A stretch of DNA of 52,991 nucleotides from Elusimicrobiales bacterium. Its GTDB lineage: Bacteria > Elusimicrobiota > Elusimicrobia > Elusimicrobiales > UBA9959. The translations under genes were made by a program, and so were the position numbers. The DNA is taken from contig JAILAB010000069.1 in assembly GCA_024681855.1 (NCBI GenBank), forward strand, positions 1-52,991, in the 5' to 3' direction. Within the stretch, counting starts at the first letter, position 1. Each line of letters opens with the position of its first letter. Below the pieces are notes generated by a model. The model was not told where the DNA came from. It saw only the letters and a list, made by a program, of their open reading frames with translations, and did no database searches. Shown here piece by piece: positions 1 through 7,864 of this stretch.

Positions 1-221
1 AGTTCAACGGAACAGCCCGGCGTCACTTTTTCAAGTTCAGCATTTATTTCCGCATTGTCATTCGGGAACACTGCCTGCAGATTGGCACGGCAGGAACCGT
101 CGTTTATTTCTGCAAATGTGCATGCTTTTGAGTCGCGGCGTGTCTTTACCCAGCCGCGCACTTTCAGGCCCGGCATGGCTTCGGTTCTGTTCAGTATTTC
201 TTTAATTACAGGTGTAAGCAT
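1..221 (-). CDS. asnS: Asparaginyl-tRNA synthetase, N-terminal fragment
   Basis: The gene runs off the left edge, leaving about 73 N-terminal residues. They form the start of the OB-fold anticodon-binding domain of class IIb synthetases: a GWVKTRRDSK stretch followed by an EINDGSC motif, which is typical of AsnRS. The enzyme charges tRNA-Asn in the cytoplasm. The ATG at 221 lies 13 bases after the stop of the upstream gene, behind a weak purine-rich stretch, so the two are probably co-transcribed. AspRS shares this fold, but the RRDSK/EINDGSC wording favours AsnRS. The catalytic core is outside the window and cannot be checked. Confidence 0.88.
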   Translation of the reverse strand, partial: MLTPVIKEILNRTEAMPGLKVRGWVKTRRDSKACTFAEINDGSCRANLQAVFPNDNAEINAELEKVTPGCSVE

Positions 222-234
222 TTTATTTTCTTCT

Positions 235-753
235 TTATTTTTTCTCTTCGGTTGTTTCAAGCGGTCCGTATCCAACGAGTTCCAATTCGCATTGTTTGTC
301 CTCGGCATGATAATCTTCGTATACAAGACCTGTTTCCGGCGCGTACCAGCGCATTGCGGCGCCACCATCTCCGTCCGCTATCAATGTTACAATTTTCATG
401 CAGTTCTCAAATTTACCTGCTGCGGTTTCCTTTGTGTCGGAAAGAGTCTGTATACGGCAGGAATCTGGGGCTTCAACCCATTTGCCGCCCTCAACAGGAG
501 GAACGGGGAATTCCTTGCGTCCGCCTGTTACTATTCCATTCGTAGAATAAACCCATTTGCCGTCGTTTACTATCTCAAAATCAGTAGTATGCGTATCACG
601 GAGAATGAAAGTCATTCTGGCTGAAGCCTTTAAGGTTTCATCAATTTTTTCTGTTTTAAGTATATCTATGTAAACTGTAGCCTCTCCCTCAAAATCACTG
701 CTTGTGAATTTATATGTGTAACGGAAATTTTCTTTTAACGGAAAGTATGTCAT
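235..753 (-). CDS. Conserved hypothetical protein, 172 aa, upstream of asnS
   Basis: I do not recognise the family. The protein has no signal peptide or membrane segment. It looks like an all-beta protein: alternating hydrophobic strands, many Thr, Tyr and Glu, and a YKFTSSDFEGEATVYID stretch near residue 15 that resembles small secreted or cytoplasmic beta-barrel proteins. The start at 753 is supported by a strong ribosome-binding site (GAGGAGA) a few bases upstream. It ends 13 bases before asnS, so the pair is likely one transcript. The antisense frames here are shadows. The coding call is firm; the function is unknown. Confidence 0.8.
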   Translation of the reverse strand: MTYFPLKENFRYTYKFTSSDFEGEATVYIDILKTEKIDETLKASARMTFILRDTHTTDFEIVNDGKWVYSTNGIVTGGRKEFPVPPVEGGKWVEAPDSCRIQTLSDTKETAAGKFENCMKIVTLIADGDGGAAMRWYAPETGLVYEDYHAEDKQCELELVGYGPLETTEEKK

Positions 754-867
754 ATCTGTCTCCTCATGCCGGATTAAATATATTTTACAATTTTTTTATA
801 AATATAAATCTATATCTGCCGCAGATGGCATTCAGTATGTTTTATAAACCTGGTATTTTGCCAGATA

Positions 868-895
868 AAAAGGCCTGCCGTACAGGCAGGCCTTT
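868..895 (-). terminator. Rho-independent terminator after the DUF4139 gene
   Basis: A perfect stem, AGGCCTGCC against GGCAGGCCT, extended by A-T pairs, closes a 5-base loop (GTACA on the plus strand). Read on the minus strand it follows the stop of the DUF4139 gene by about 28 bases and ends in a T run (TTTTTATC). Read on the plus strand the tail is broken (TTTCCTTTTT), so it mainly serves the minus strand. Confidence 0.85.
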
Positions 896-922
896 CCTTT
901 TTCAGCACTTTATGAAACAATA

Positions 923-2329
923 TCAGTCGCGTCCTTTGATTTTTACTTTATATGTGAGCACGGTTTTTCCCTTGGCCGGGATTTTTACTGTCCATTTGTT
1001 CTGCGTGGAAGTTTCTTTTTTTCCGATATCGGAACCGCTTATTGTCCACTGATTGGGGAATGTCTGATAATAATCAACGCTTACAGGATTTTCAGTAGCA
1101 TTCTTGAAAACAAGCTCATAAGAGGCATCCCATGAATTCTTTCCCGTTTTGGTATTAGCGGTCTCTTTGCCTTCTGCAGTTACATCAAAAGCCTCGCCGA
1201 GGGTGAGATTTATTTTTTCATTTTCCGGAGTATGTCTTACACTATCCTCTCCTACAAAGAAAACACGTCCTTTGGAGTCGTTTTTATATACCCGTATCGT
1301 TCCGGCCGGCACAGGCATTCCCATATTGCTTTTCTTTGAATTTTCAAATGAAAGCTTTACCGAGGCGCTGCGGCTTTTGTAAATTTTGGGGCCATAACCG
1401 TAGGAATTTACGATATTGTCAAACCTGTATTCTTTTTTTGCAGGGACGGAAAATGCCGAAAGAAGAGCAAGCTGTTTTGTCTGATTTGACATTATGCTGC
1501 TTTTTCTGCCGAGGGAGTAAAGATGATAATCCATAAGCGATTCTTCTTCCATGGCCTGCTCTGCTGCCATATCATTCATTGCGGATTTGGCCGCCATCAT
1601 TCTGACACCGTATGCGCGTGGCTTAACGCGGTTTACCTCGCCTGCGACAAACTGAATATCAGCGTTTTCATAATCAGCGCCGGAAGTATTGGTAAGCGTT
1701 ACCCAGCCGCTTAAATCAACAGCTGTCTCGGTATTATTCAGCTTGGCCACATAATCTGCTTTCCAGCTTAATCCTCTTGTGAGATATGTAAGCTGCAAGT
1801 CTTGGTTTCCTCCGGACGAGGATACAAGATCCAATGTTAGCGTCGGTTTCTCCCGCAGATTTGCAGGAATATCAGGAAAAACAAGCCTGCCTTGAAAATC
1901 TGTTTCTATCCTGTCTCCGATTTTTAATATAAGGCCATTATCAGCGGAGAGCACTTTTGCCGTTTCCGTCTTTTCAGCTCCTGTGGCAGGGTTAGTGCTT
2001 ATTACTTTTATATTTTTGCCGATATATTTTTGAAGAAGAGAATTGCGAGAGAGCAAGTCAAAATTAAAATTCTGTTCGCGCAGCTTAAGGCCTTTGCCGC
2101 TGACTAAAGCTGTTTCCGGCTGGATATTTGCGGAAATTCCAGAAAATGATATGGTATTGTTTCCTGCCGTCATTTTTACGCTTCTGGTATCTTTCACAAG
2201 GCCTGTGCCATGATTGTAAATTGTCACACTTAAGGATTTTGTATCTTTCTGTGTTACCACTGTCTCGTCAGCTGCATATGACGCAGATGACAGAACAAGC
2301 AGAACCACGGCTAAAATATTAAATTTCAT
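923..2329 (-). CDS. Secreted DUF4139-domain protein
   Basis: This 468-residue protein starts with a Sec signal peptide (MKFNILAVVLLVLSSASYA). An N-terminal beta-rich half contains a YNHGTGLVKD segment. It is followed by the hallmark of DUF4139 proteins: YLTRGLSWKADYVAKL, then a GWVTLTNTSG segment. The C-terminal part (from about residue 310) continues the beta-sandwich. Family members are surface or periplasmic proteins of unknown function, sometimes annotated as mucoidy-inhibitor-like. I chose the ATG at 2329, not the in-frame ATG at 2341, because GGAGG lies just upstream of 2329 and inside the longer version. A strong terminator follows, so the gene is probably monocistronic. Confidence 0.88.
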   Translation of the reverse strand: MKFNILAVVLLVLSSASYAADETVVTQKDTKSLSVTIYNHGTGLVKDTRSVKMTAGNNTISFSGISANIQPETALVSGKGLKLREQNFNFDLLSRNSLLQKYIGKNIKVISTNPATGAEKTETAKVLSADNGLILKIGDRIETDFQGRLVFPDIPANLREKPTLTLDLVSSSGGNQDLQLTYLTRGLSWKADYVAKLNNTETAVDLSGWVTLTNTSGADYENADIQFVAGEVNRVKPRAYGVRMMAAKSAMNDMAAEQAMEEESLMDYHLYSLGRKSSIMSNQTKQLALLSAFSVPAKKEYRFDNIVNSYGYGPKIYKSRSASVKLSFENSKKSNMGMPVPAGTIRVYKNDSKGRVFFVGEDSVRHTPENEKINLTLGEAFDVTAEGKETANTKTGKNSWDASYELVFKNATENPVSVDYYQTFPNQWTISGSDIGKKETSTQNKWTVKIPAKGKTVLTYKVKIKGRD

Positions 2330-2420
2330 AACATCCTCCATTATGTATAAAACTTTTAAATAATTATATAACCTTTTCCTTTAAAAATGAAAGCCATACT
2401 TATTTTGATATATTTATAAT

Positions 2421-4439
2421 ATGAAAACCAATAAGACTGTTTTACACCGCCTTTACGCAGTGTCTGTGTTATGCTTCAGTATGATTTTTCCATGTTGCGC
2501 CACAGAAAATTCCGGAGAAGCCGGCAGATGTTACGAATATAATGAGCTTCCTTATACATTTGTTTTCAGCCTTGACGGGCTTAAGGGCATAATACCTGAC
2601 AATGACCTCGACGCTCTTGTGGATAGTTTTGTTATTGACCATGGTGTTCTTTACTGTGCTGACAAAACAATTCTCCAAAAATACTCTTCAGACACAAAAA
2701 TAAACAATATCCTGAAACTGATAACAACGAAGGAAAAAGAACAGGACTGCTCTCCCACAGGGGAAATTCCGCAGAGAATGAAGAATAATCTTGAGCCGTT
2801 CACTATTAATGAAAGGCGTACTCTGATAAAAAATATTGTTTTCGACATATCAGGACAGGCTGTTTCATGGACAGAGCCTTCCCCAAGAACACGGAAATTA
2901 TACACACTTACGGACAGAATGTATAATATCGTACAGCGCAAAAGCGAAGCCCCTTTCAGTTCCGGCCAGCATATATGTGAAGAGTCTGTAACCAGTTCTG
3001 ACTATAATTTTCCCGCAGACGACCTGCTTGACCGTTGTCCTTTCAGCACAAAAGAATACGGCATATATAATAAAAATAATCGGGATTTTTCTTCAGAAAA
3101 AAACTTCGCTGAATACGCTGCAAATCTTAAAAAAAAGGATTTCACAAAGCGAAGACTTCATAAATACCCGGAAAAGGACATAGACTATATGCTGGATATG
3201 CTTTCCTATGCAAAAAAAGCAGAACATCTTGCCTTATTCGAAAAAACACTTGAAGAAAAGACGGCGCGTCTATCGGATAAAGCATCAATAAGCTGGTATC
3301 TCCGTATTCTTCAGAAAAGATACATGAACGCGGGAATGCCACAGAAGGCTTATGAATTACGGGAAAAATATAAAGATGTATATTCAATTCCCCTGCCGGA
3401 AAAATATGAAGACCAGTCTGGTGGCAAAAAGGGCTGGCGCGCATACGCGTTAAAAAACAGGGGAAAAATCCTCGCCATAACAGATACAGGACTTGAAAGA
3501 GGAGAGCATATTGTCGTAACAGGATACTGGGGCAGTGCATTGGATTCTCTGTGGGAAATATCCCAATCCGTATGGCTAAGGCGTGTTTTTTGGGAACTGG
3601 GAACAGTGGTTGCAGATGGTTTCAGTATGCAGTGGCAGCAGGCCTGGCTTGATTCATTTCCCATAGACAGAATTTATTCAGTATTTTCCTATGAGGATAT
3701 GACAGCGTTGGATAAAGCAGAATCTCCGGCGTTTTATTTCCTTAAGGATGGGAAAACAGTATATTCTTTCACAGGAATAAAAAAAGGAATGGAAACTTCT
3801 TACATGGGACTGCATTTCAGGGAGGGACTGAAAGCCCTTTACGGAAAAGATGGGGCGGAACGTTTTTCCGGAATTGAAAAAAAGCCTGTTCCACAACTGC
3901 GAATGCCGGAAGAAAGGGATATTCCGCAAAAAGAATTTGAGCTGCTGTCTTACCCAAAGGCCCCTTATTACCTGGATTATGGAAAAATCATGGAAAAGGC
4001 ACAGCCGCGGCAGATACTGAAATTTATCAACCGGGCGGAAATTTACAATGGCTGTCTCGCAGCAGGAAATTTTTCCGGCATGGCACAGCATTATGCCCCG
4101 TATGAATACCGTAAAATAATCCGCGGTATGGATTTCTGTATGCCACGCCGCGGATATGAAGCCGGCACTGATGGAAATTTTACAATGGCAGAGCTGCTTG
4201 AAGGCATATCTCCGGAACGAAAAACGGAATTTGCCAGAAGCATAATAACAAAAAACGGACATATAATATCAGCTTATATTGGTGGTCTGGAACAGGAAGC
4301 AGGAACTGAAAAAACAAAACAGATTGTGTTCAGCCTTACAGGCAGGAAACCACTTTATGACACTGTCTGCCGTATTTCTGATAATGCGGACAAAACAGTT
4401 CCAATAGCGGAAAAAGGATATTTCTGTGTTCCCGACTGA
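2421..4439 (+). CDS. Unknown exported protein, 672 aa
   Basis: I do not recognise the whole protein. The N-terminus looks like a signal peptide (basic MKTNKTVLHR, then a hydrophobic stretch ending near a PCC motif around residue 25), but it is not a canonical lipobox. Residues 215-330 are helical and charged, like a TPR-type spacer. Residues 350-460 have the rhythm of a thioredoxin fold (IVVTGYWGS, then SPAFYFLKDGKTVYSFTG) without a CxxC, so a redox-dead Trx-like domain is possible; this is inference. No clear Shine-Dalgarno precedes the ATG, and a TATAAT-like string lies immediately before it, so translation may be leaderless or weak. It is divergent from the DUF4139 gene, and SNF follows after 99 bases. 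Confidence 0.75.
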   Translation: MKTNKTVLHRLYAVSVLCFSMIFPCCATENSGEAGRCYEYNELPYTFVFSLDGLKGIIPDNDLDALVDSFVIDHGVLYCADKTILQKYSSDTKINNILKLITTKEKEQDCSPTGEIPQRMKNNLEPFTINERRTLIKNIVFDISGQAVSWTEPSPRTRKLYTLTDRMYNIVQRKSEAPFSSGQHICEESVTSSDYNFPADDLLDRCPFSTKEYGIYNKNNRDFSSEKNFAEYAANLKKKDFTKRRLHKYPEKDIDYMLDMLSYAKKAEHLALFEKTLEEKTARLSDKASISWYLRILQKRYMNAGMPQKAYELREKYKDVYSIPLPEKYEDQSGGKKGWRAYALKNRGKILAITDTGLERGEHIVVTGYWGSALDSLWEISQSVWLRRVFWELGTVVADGFSMQWQQAWLDSFPIDRIYSVFSYEDMTALDKAESPAFYFLKDGKTVYSFTGIKKGMETSYMGLHFREGLKALYGKDGAERFSGIEKKPVPQLRMPEERDIPQKEFELLSYPKAPYYLDYGKIMEKAQPRQILKFINRAEIYNGCLAAGNFSGMAQHYAPYEYRKIIRGMDFCMPRRGYEAGTDGNFTMAELLEGISPERKTEFARSIITKNGHIISAYIGGLEQEAGTEKTKQIVFSLTGRKPLYDTVCRISDNADKTVPIAEKGYFCVPD

Positions 4440-4538
4440 AGATATTCAAATGTTGTCCCGCTGTCATAAATAAAAACAGGAATTCCGTTAATTTCATATT
4501 TGATAGAATATGTTTCATAAATTTTTTAAGGATTTGAT

Positions 4539-5843
4539 ATGTCTAAACAGCGTGCAGTATGGCAATCGGGATTAGGATTTTTTCTCGCTTCATCCGGATC
4601 AGCGGTAGGACTGGGAAATATCTGGCGTTTTCCATATATGGCGGGGGAAAACGGCGGAGCACTTTTTATTCTTGTTTATCTGCTGATTATTATTTTCATA
4701 ACCTCATTCGCCCTGATATGCGAAATAGCTCTCGGAAAATACACAAAAAAGAATTGTGTTGAAGCCTCCATGCAGATACACCACCGCTTTAAATGGCTGG
4801 GATTTTCAATGATTGTTTCAACACTGCTTATTCCTGCCTTTTATTTTGTTGTAGGTGGCTGGATCATCTATTATCTTTTTTATTCTTTTTCCCTGCCAGC
4901 CGGAAATTATGGTGATGTTTTCATGGCAATGACGGCAAAACCTGTTCTTACATGTACTCTTGCGATTGTTTTTCTTGCCACGTGTTCTTATTTCAATTAC
5001 AAAGGTGTAAATGAGGGAGTTGAGAAATGCAATAAAATTCTTATGCCGCTGCTCTGTATTATCATGATAATACTTGCGGTGTTCTCCCTTTCACTCCCTG
5101 GAGCTGCAGAAGGGCTTGCGTTTATGTTCCGTCCGGATTTCTCAAAACTGAACGGGAAAGTGTTTATAGATGCTCTCGGCCAGTCATTCTTTACACTTAG
5201 CACAGGTACAGGGGCAATGCTTATATACGGCAGCTATATGACTGCGGAGCACAGAATTATCAAAAACTCCTATTCAATTGTTGCTTTTGACACTCTGGTT
5301 GCAATATGCGCCGGACTTATAATATTCCCTGCTGTTTTCACATACGGAGTTGAGCCACAGGGAGGGCCGGGTCTTGTTTTTGTAACACTTCCGGAAATAT
5401 TCCGGCAGATGCCTGGCGGCTCTCTGTTTTCTGCGGCGTTTTTCCTTCTTCTGCTTTTCGCTTCCGTAACATCAGGAATAAGTCTTATTGAAAATCCGGT
5501 CGCTGTCCTGCATGAAATGTGCGGAATGTCAAGAAAAAAAGCCGTTCTTCTGACAAGTATTGCAATAGCACTGCTCTCGCTTCCATGTGCGCTTTCGTTC
5601 GGTATTCTAAGTAATGTAAAACTGTTTGGAAAAACAGTTTTTGATCTTTTTGATTTCTTCTCTTCAAATCTGCTTCTGCCTTTGAATTCCATGTTTATAT
5701 GCCTCGGTGTATCAATATTTTTCCGGGCGAAAAGCGATTTTCATTTCAAAAACAGGACTTATGACAGAATATTCTGGATTATGACTAGATATATCATACC
5801 TGTTGTTATGGTAATTATAATCACATCGGCATTTATAAACTGA
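4539..5843 (+). CDS. Sodium:neurotransmitter symporter family (SNF) transporter
   Basis: This 434-residue integral membrane protein belongs to the LeuT/MhsT/TnaT family, which imports amino acids or related amines driven by sodium. The family signature is at the N-terminus (residues 18-45): SGSAVGLGNIWRFPY followed by ENGGALF. These are the unwound part of TM1 and the start of TM2, which line the sodium and substrate sites. About 11 hydrophobic segments are visible, the usual number for shorter bacterial members. An AAGGAT site precedes the ATG. The substrate cannot be read from the sequence; tryptophan, tyrosine or other hydrophobic amino acids are typical of bacterial members. Confidence 0.93.
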   Translation: MSKQRAVWQSGLGFFLASSGSAVGLGNIWRFPYMAGENGGALFILVYLLIIIFITSFALICEIALGKYTKKNCVEASMQIHHRFKWLGFSMIVSTLLIPAFYFVVGGWIIYYLFYSFSLPAGNYGDVFMAMTAKPVLTCTLAIVFLATCSYFNYKGVNEGVEKCNKILMPLLCIIMIILAVFSLSLPGAAEGLAFMFRPDFSKLNGKVFIDALGQSFFTLSTGTGAMLIYGSYMTAEHRIIKNSYSIVAFDTLVAICAGLIIFPAVFTYGVEPQGGPGLVFVTLPEIFRQMPGGSLFSAAFFLLLLFASVTSGISLIENPVAVLHEMCGMSRKKAVLLTSIAIALLSLPCALSFGILSNVKLFGKTVFDLFDFFSSNLLLPLNSMFICLGVSIFFRAKSDFHFKNRTYDRIFWIMTRYIIPVVMVIIITSAFIN

Positions 5844-5844
5844 A

Positions 5845-5890
5845 GGCTCTGTTAAAGTAAAGTACTGACACAAAATACTTATAAACTCAT
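5845..5890 (+). repeat. Dispersed repeat, copy A (IS-end-like GGCTCTGTTAAA)
   Basis: The sequence begins GGCTCTGTTAAAGTAAAG, two bases after the SNF gene. It matches, with a few changes and a 2-base gap, the inverse complement of 51478-51516, through the TACTGACACAA / TATTGATACAA part and on to TTATAAA. The leading GGCTCTGTT resembles terminal inverted repeats of some insertion sequences. No transposase remains. A TGAAACAGGTTCAGCATGAC palindrome-like motif follows at about 5907-5926 and has a relative at copy B. Confidence 0.55.
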
Positions 5891-5939
5891 TAGGCCATAG
5901 AAATACTGAAACAGGTTCAGCATGACAAGAGAATACTAA

Positions 5940-6070
5940 AATCAATACTCTTTTTATAGCCAGACTGAATTATCTGCTGAAATTGTTTCAGTCTATGCTT
6001 ATATATATTACGCCGATCCGGGGAAAAACAATTCCGGTGAAATGTTCAGCCTGATAATAAAGAAGACTTT
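5940..6070 (+). pseudogene. Possible coding remnant without a start codon
   Basis: A frame open from 5940 runs past the pagP stop to 6137 and reads like real protein (for example ELSAEIVSVYAYIYYADPGK). It has no start codon or ribosome-binding site and lies next to the repeat copy. It may be the tail of a decayed gene. I do not recognise the family, and chance cannot be excluded. Confidence 0.2.
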
Positions 6071-6823
6071 TCAGAATCTTACTGAAGCCCATGAAAACCA
6101 CACATTGCCATTTTCTTTGCCAAGGCCAGGCACATAAGTATTTGAAAAAGAAACAGGACCTGCTTCAAGGCCTATTATTGGCAAAGCCATGGGAATTGGG
6201 CACCAGTGCCATTCTTTGCGTGTGGTAAAACCGGCCATATATCCTGCGGAAAAACGGAAAAAATCTTTTTTATCACGCCATATTTTTTGCCAAGTATATA
6301 AAAGCAAAGGCTCAAAGTGCCAATTGGAATCGCTAAAGCCTATGGCTAACAGGCCATCTTTATTATTGCGGTAATCCATTTTGTATTTGCCTATTCCAAA
6401 TCCCCATGGCTCTTCATTATATCCGTCAATTTTATATTTCGGATATGACTCCCGGTTATGCCAGGCATGGAGGGGAATGAAAAATTCCCATGATCCGTCA
6501 TTCCACACATCGCTAAAAAGCGCTAATGTTTCTTTAAAGAAACCCTCTTTGTTATCAGAATATTCCGCTTTTTTTTCATCTGAACCAGCTGTTTCATTCT
6601 CAATCATATTCTCCGCTGAAGATTCCTCTGCCTTCGGATTTGGCAGCTCTGTTTCAGCATAGCTCGCTGTATCTTTATCCATTATGTTTTCAGTTATTGC
6701 TGATTCAGCAAAATACTGCGCGTAAGAATTCCCGGCAAAAAAGAAAATAAAAGATATGAGTAAAAAAAATAAGCTTTTCATTTTAAAAAATATTAAGTTT
6801 AAAATACTTAAATATTTTATCAT
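6071..6823 (-). CDS. pagP: PagP-like lipid A palmitoyltransferase
   Basis: PagP is an outer-membrane beta-barrel enzyme that moves a palmitoyl chain from a phospholipid onto lipid A. The C-terminal 145 residues follow the PagP pattern closely: AWHNRESY, GYNEEPWGFGIGKY, AIGFSDSNWHFEP, then the Trp/Pro-rich strands and a C-terminal Phe. The catalytic residues match Escherichia coli His33, Asp76 and Ser77 with identical spacing: here His122, Asp165 and Ser166, counting from the ATG at 6823. Ahead of the barrel are a long hydrophobic signal region (to about residue 35) and an unusual acidic, Glu/Ala-rich extension of about 70 residues. I prefer the ATG at 6823, behind AAGGCGGG, over the ATG at 6838. 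The gene stands alone between plus-strand genes. Confidence 0.88.
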   Translation of the reverse strand: MIKYLSILNLIFFKMKSLFFLLISFIFFFAGNSYAQYFAESAITENIMDKDTASYAETELPNPKAEESSAENMIENETAGSDEKKAEYSDNKEGFFKETLALFSDVWNDGSWEFFIPLHAWHNRESYPKYKIDGYNEEPWGFGIGKYKMDYRNNKDGLLAIGFSDSNWHFEPLLLYTWQKIWRDKKDFFRFSAGYMAGFTTRKEWHWCPIPMALPIIGLEAGPVSFSNTYVPGLGKENGNVWFSWASVRF

Positions 6824-7102
6824 TTTCCCGCCTTGCATGAAGCATAACTGTTAAATGCGACAATTGAACATTAAAAGATAAAAAAAGCAATTATACATAA
6901 GCATCATTATGCGCCATAACATTCATAAATCTGATTGCTTTACTGCCGTTTGCAAGCATATAGAAAAACTAGGAGAATTAGTATATTCTTTAACAAAGCC
7001 AAAAAAAATTATCCATAACCGTGATTTTTAAAGTAAAATAATATATGAAAGAAAAACATGATTAATGCTTATGCTTAATCATAAGGGTTATGAGAGGTTA
7101 AT

Positions 7103-7864
7103 ATGGCAAATGAGCTTGATGAAAAGACAGGACCTGTAAATGAAAAAGGGCATGACATAAATGTCATAGATAAACAGCTGCCAGTTAAGGTTGGCTTCGG
7201 TTCTTTACTGTTTGAAATTTGCGTATGGGGGATTTGTCCTGTTTTGGTTTTAATTTCTGCTCCCATGATAAAATCGCTTATAGCAGAATCACAGCCTGGC
7301 ACAGAAATTCTGTATCTTGTGCTGGCATTCATTCTTTCTTTTCTGCCGGGGCTAATTTATCTTTTCAAGAAAATAAATGCAAGAAACTATTTCAGGCAGC
7401 TTCAGCAAAAATTGCAGGCAGATGCTTCTAACATAGACAATTATCTTGAACAGCGCGTTCGCATACTTCAGAATGTCGCTGCGCTTGTATCAAAAGCAAC
7501 GGAGCTTGACAAAGAGGTTATGACAACCGTTGCCGCTCTTCGCGGAGGTGGTAAAAACATTGAAAGGAATGCTGTGGCGAGCCAGATTGACGGAGCCTTT
7601 AACCGCCTTTTCCCGCAAGTGGAAGCCTATCCGGAACTGAAAGCCCACGCGGCCATTGCCGATGCTATGCAGCAAAATGCCTATCTGCAGAAAGAGATAA
7701 CAGCAGCCAGAACCGTATATAATGACACGGTAATGCAGTGGAACACTGACATATACGAATGGCCAGTCAAAATGATTGTTGCAGCCCGTGCCGGATATAC
7801 TTCCAGAATACCTTTTACCGCATCTGCGGAAGTTAAACAGTCAGCTAATCAGGTGTTCTTTTGA
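7103..7864 (+). CDS. LemA family membrane protein
   Basis: The 253-residue protein has two hydrophobic segments (about residues 35-58 and 70-90). A long helical domain follows, with LemA hallmarks: repeated helix heptads (residues 100-200) and the C-terminal YNDTVMQWNTDIYEWPVKMI motif followed by a bulky PF segment. LemA proteins are membrane-anchored helical bundles of unclear role. The N-terminus is longer than in typical LemA and carries an extra membrane segment. A GAGAGG site precedes the ATG. The stop overlaps the start of the next gene (TTGA), so the two products are translationally coupled and probably act together. Confidence 0.85.
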   Translation: MANELDEKTGPVNEKGHDINVIDKQLPVKVGFGSLLFEICVWGICPVLVLISAPMIKSLIAESQPGTEILYLVLAFILSFLPGLIYLFKKINARNYFRQLQQKLQADASNIDNYLEQRVRILQNVAALVSKATELDKEVMTTVAALRGGGKNIERNAVASQIDGAFNRLFPQVEAYPELKAHAAIADAMQQNAYLQKEITAARTVYNDTVMQWNTDIYEWPVKMIVAARAGYTSRIPFTASAEVKQSANQVFF

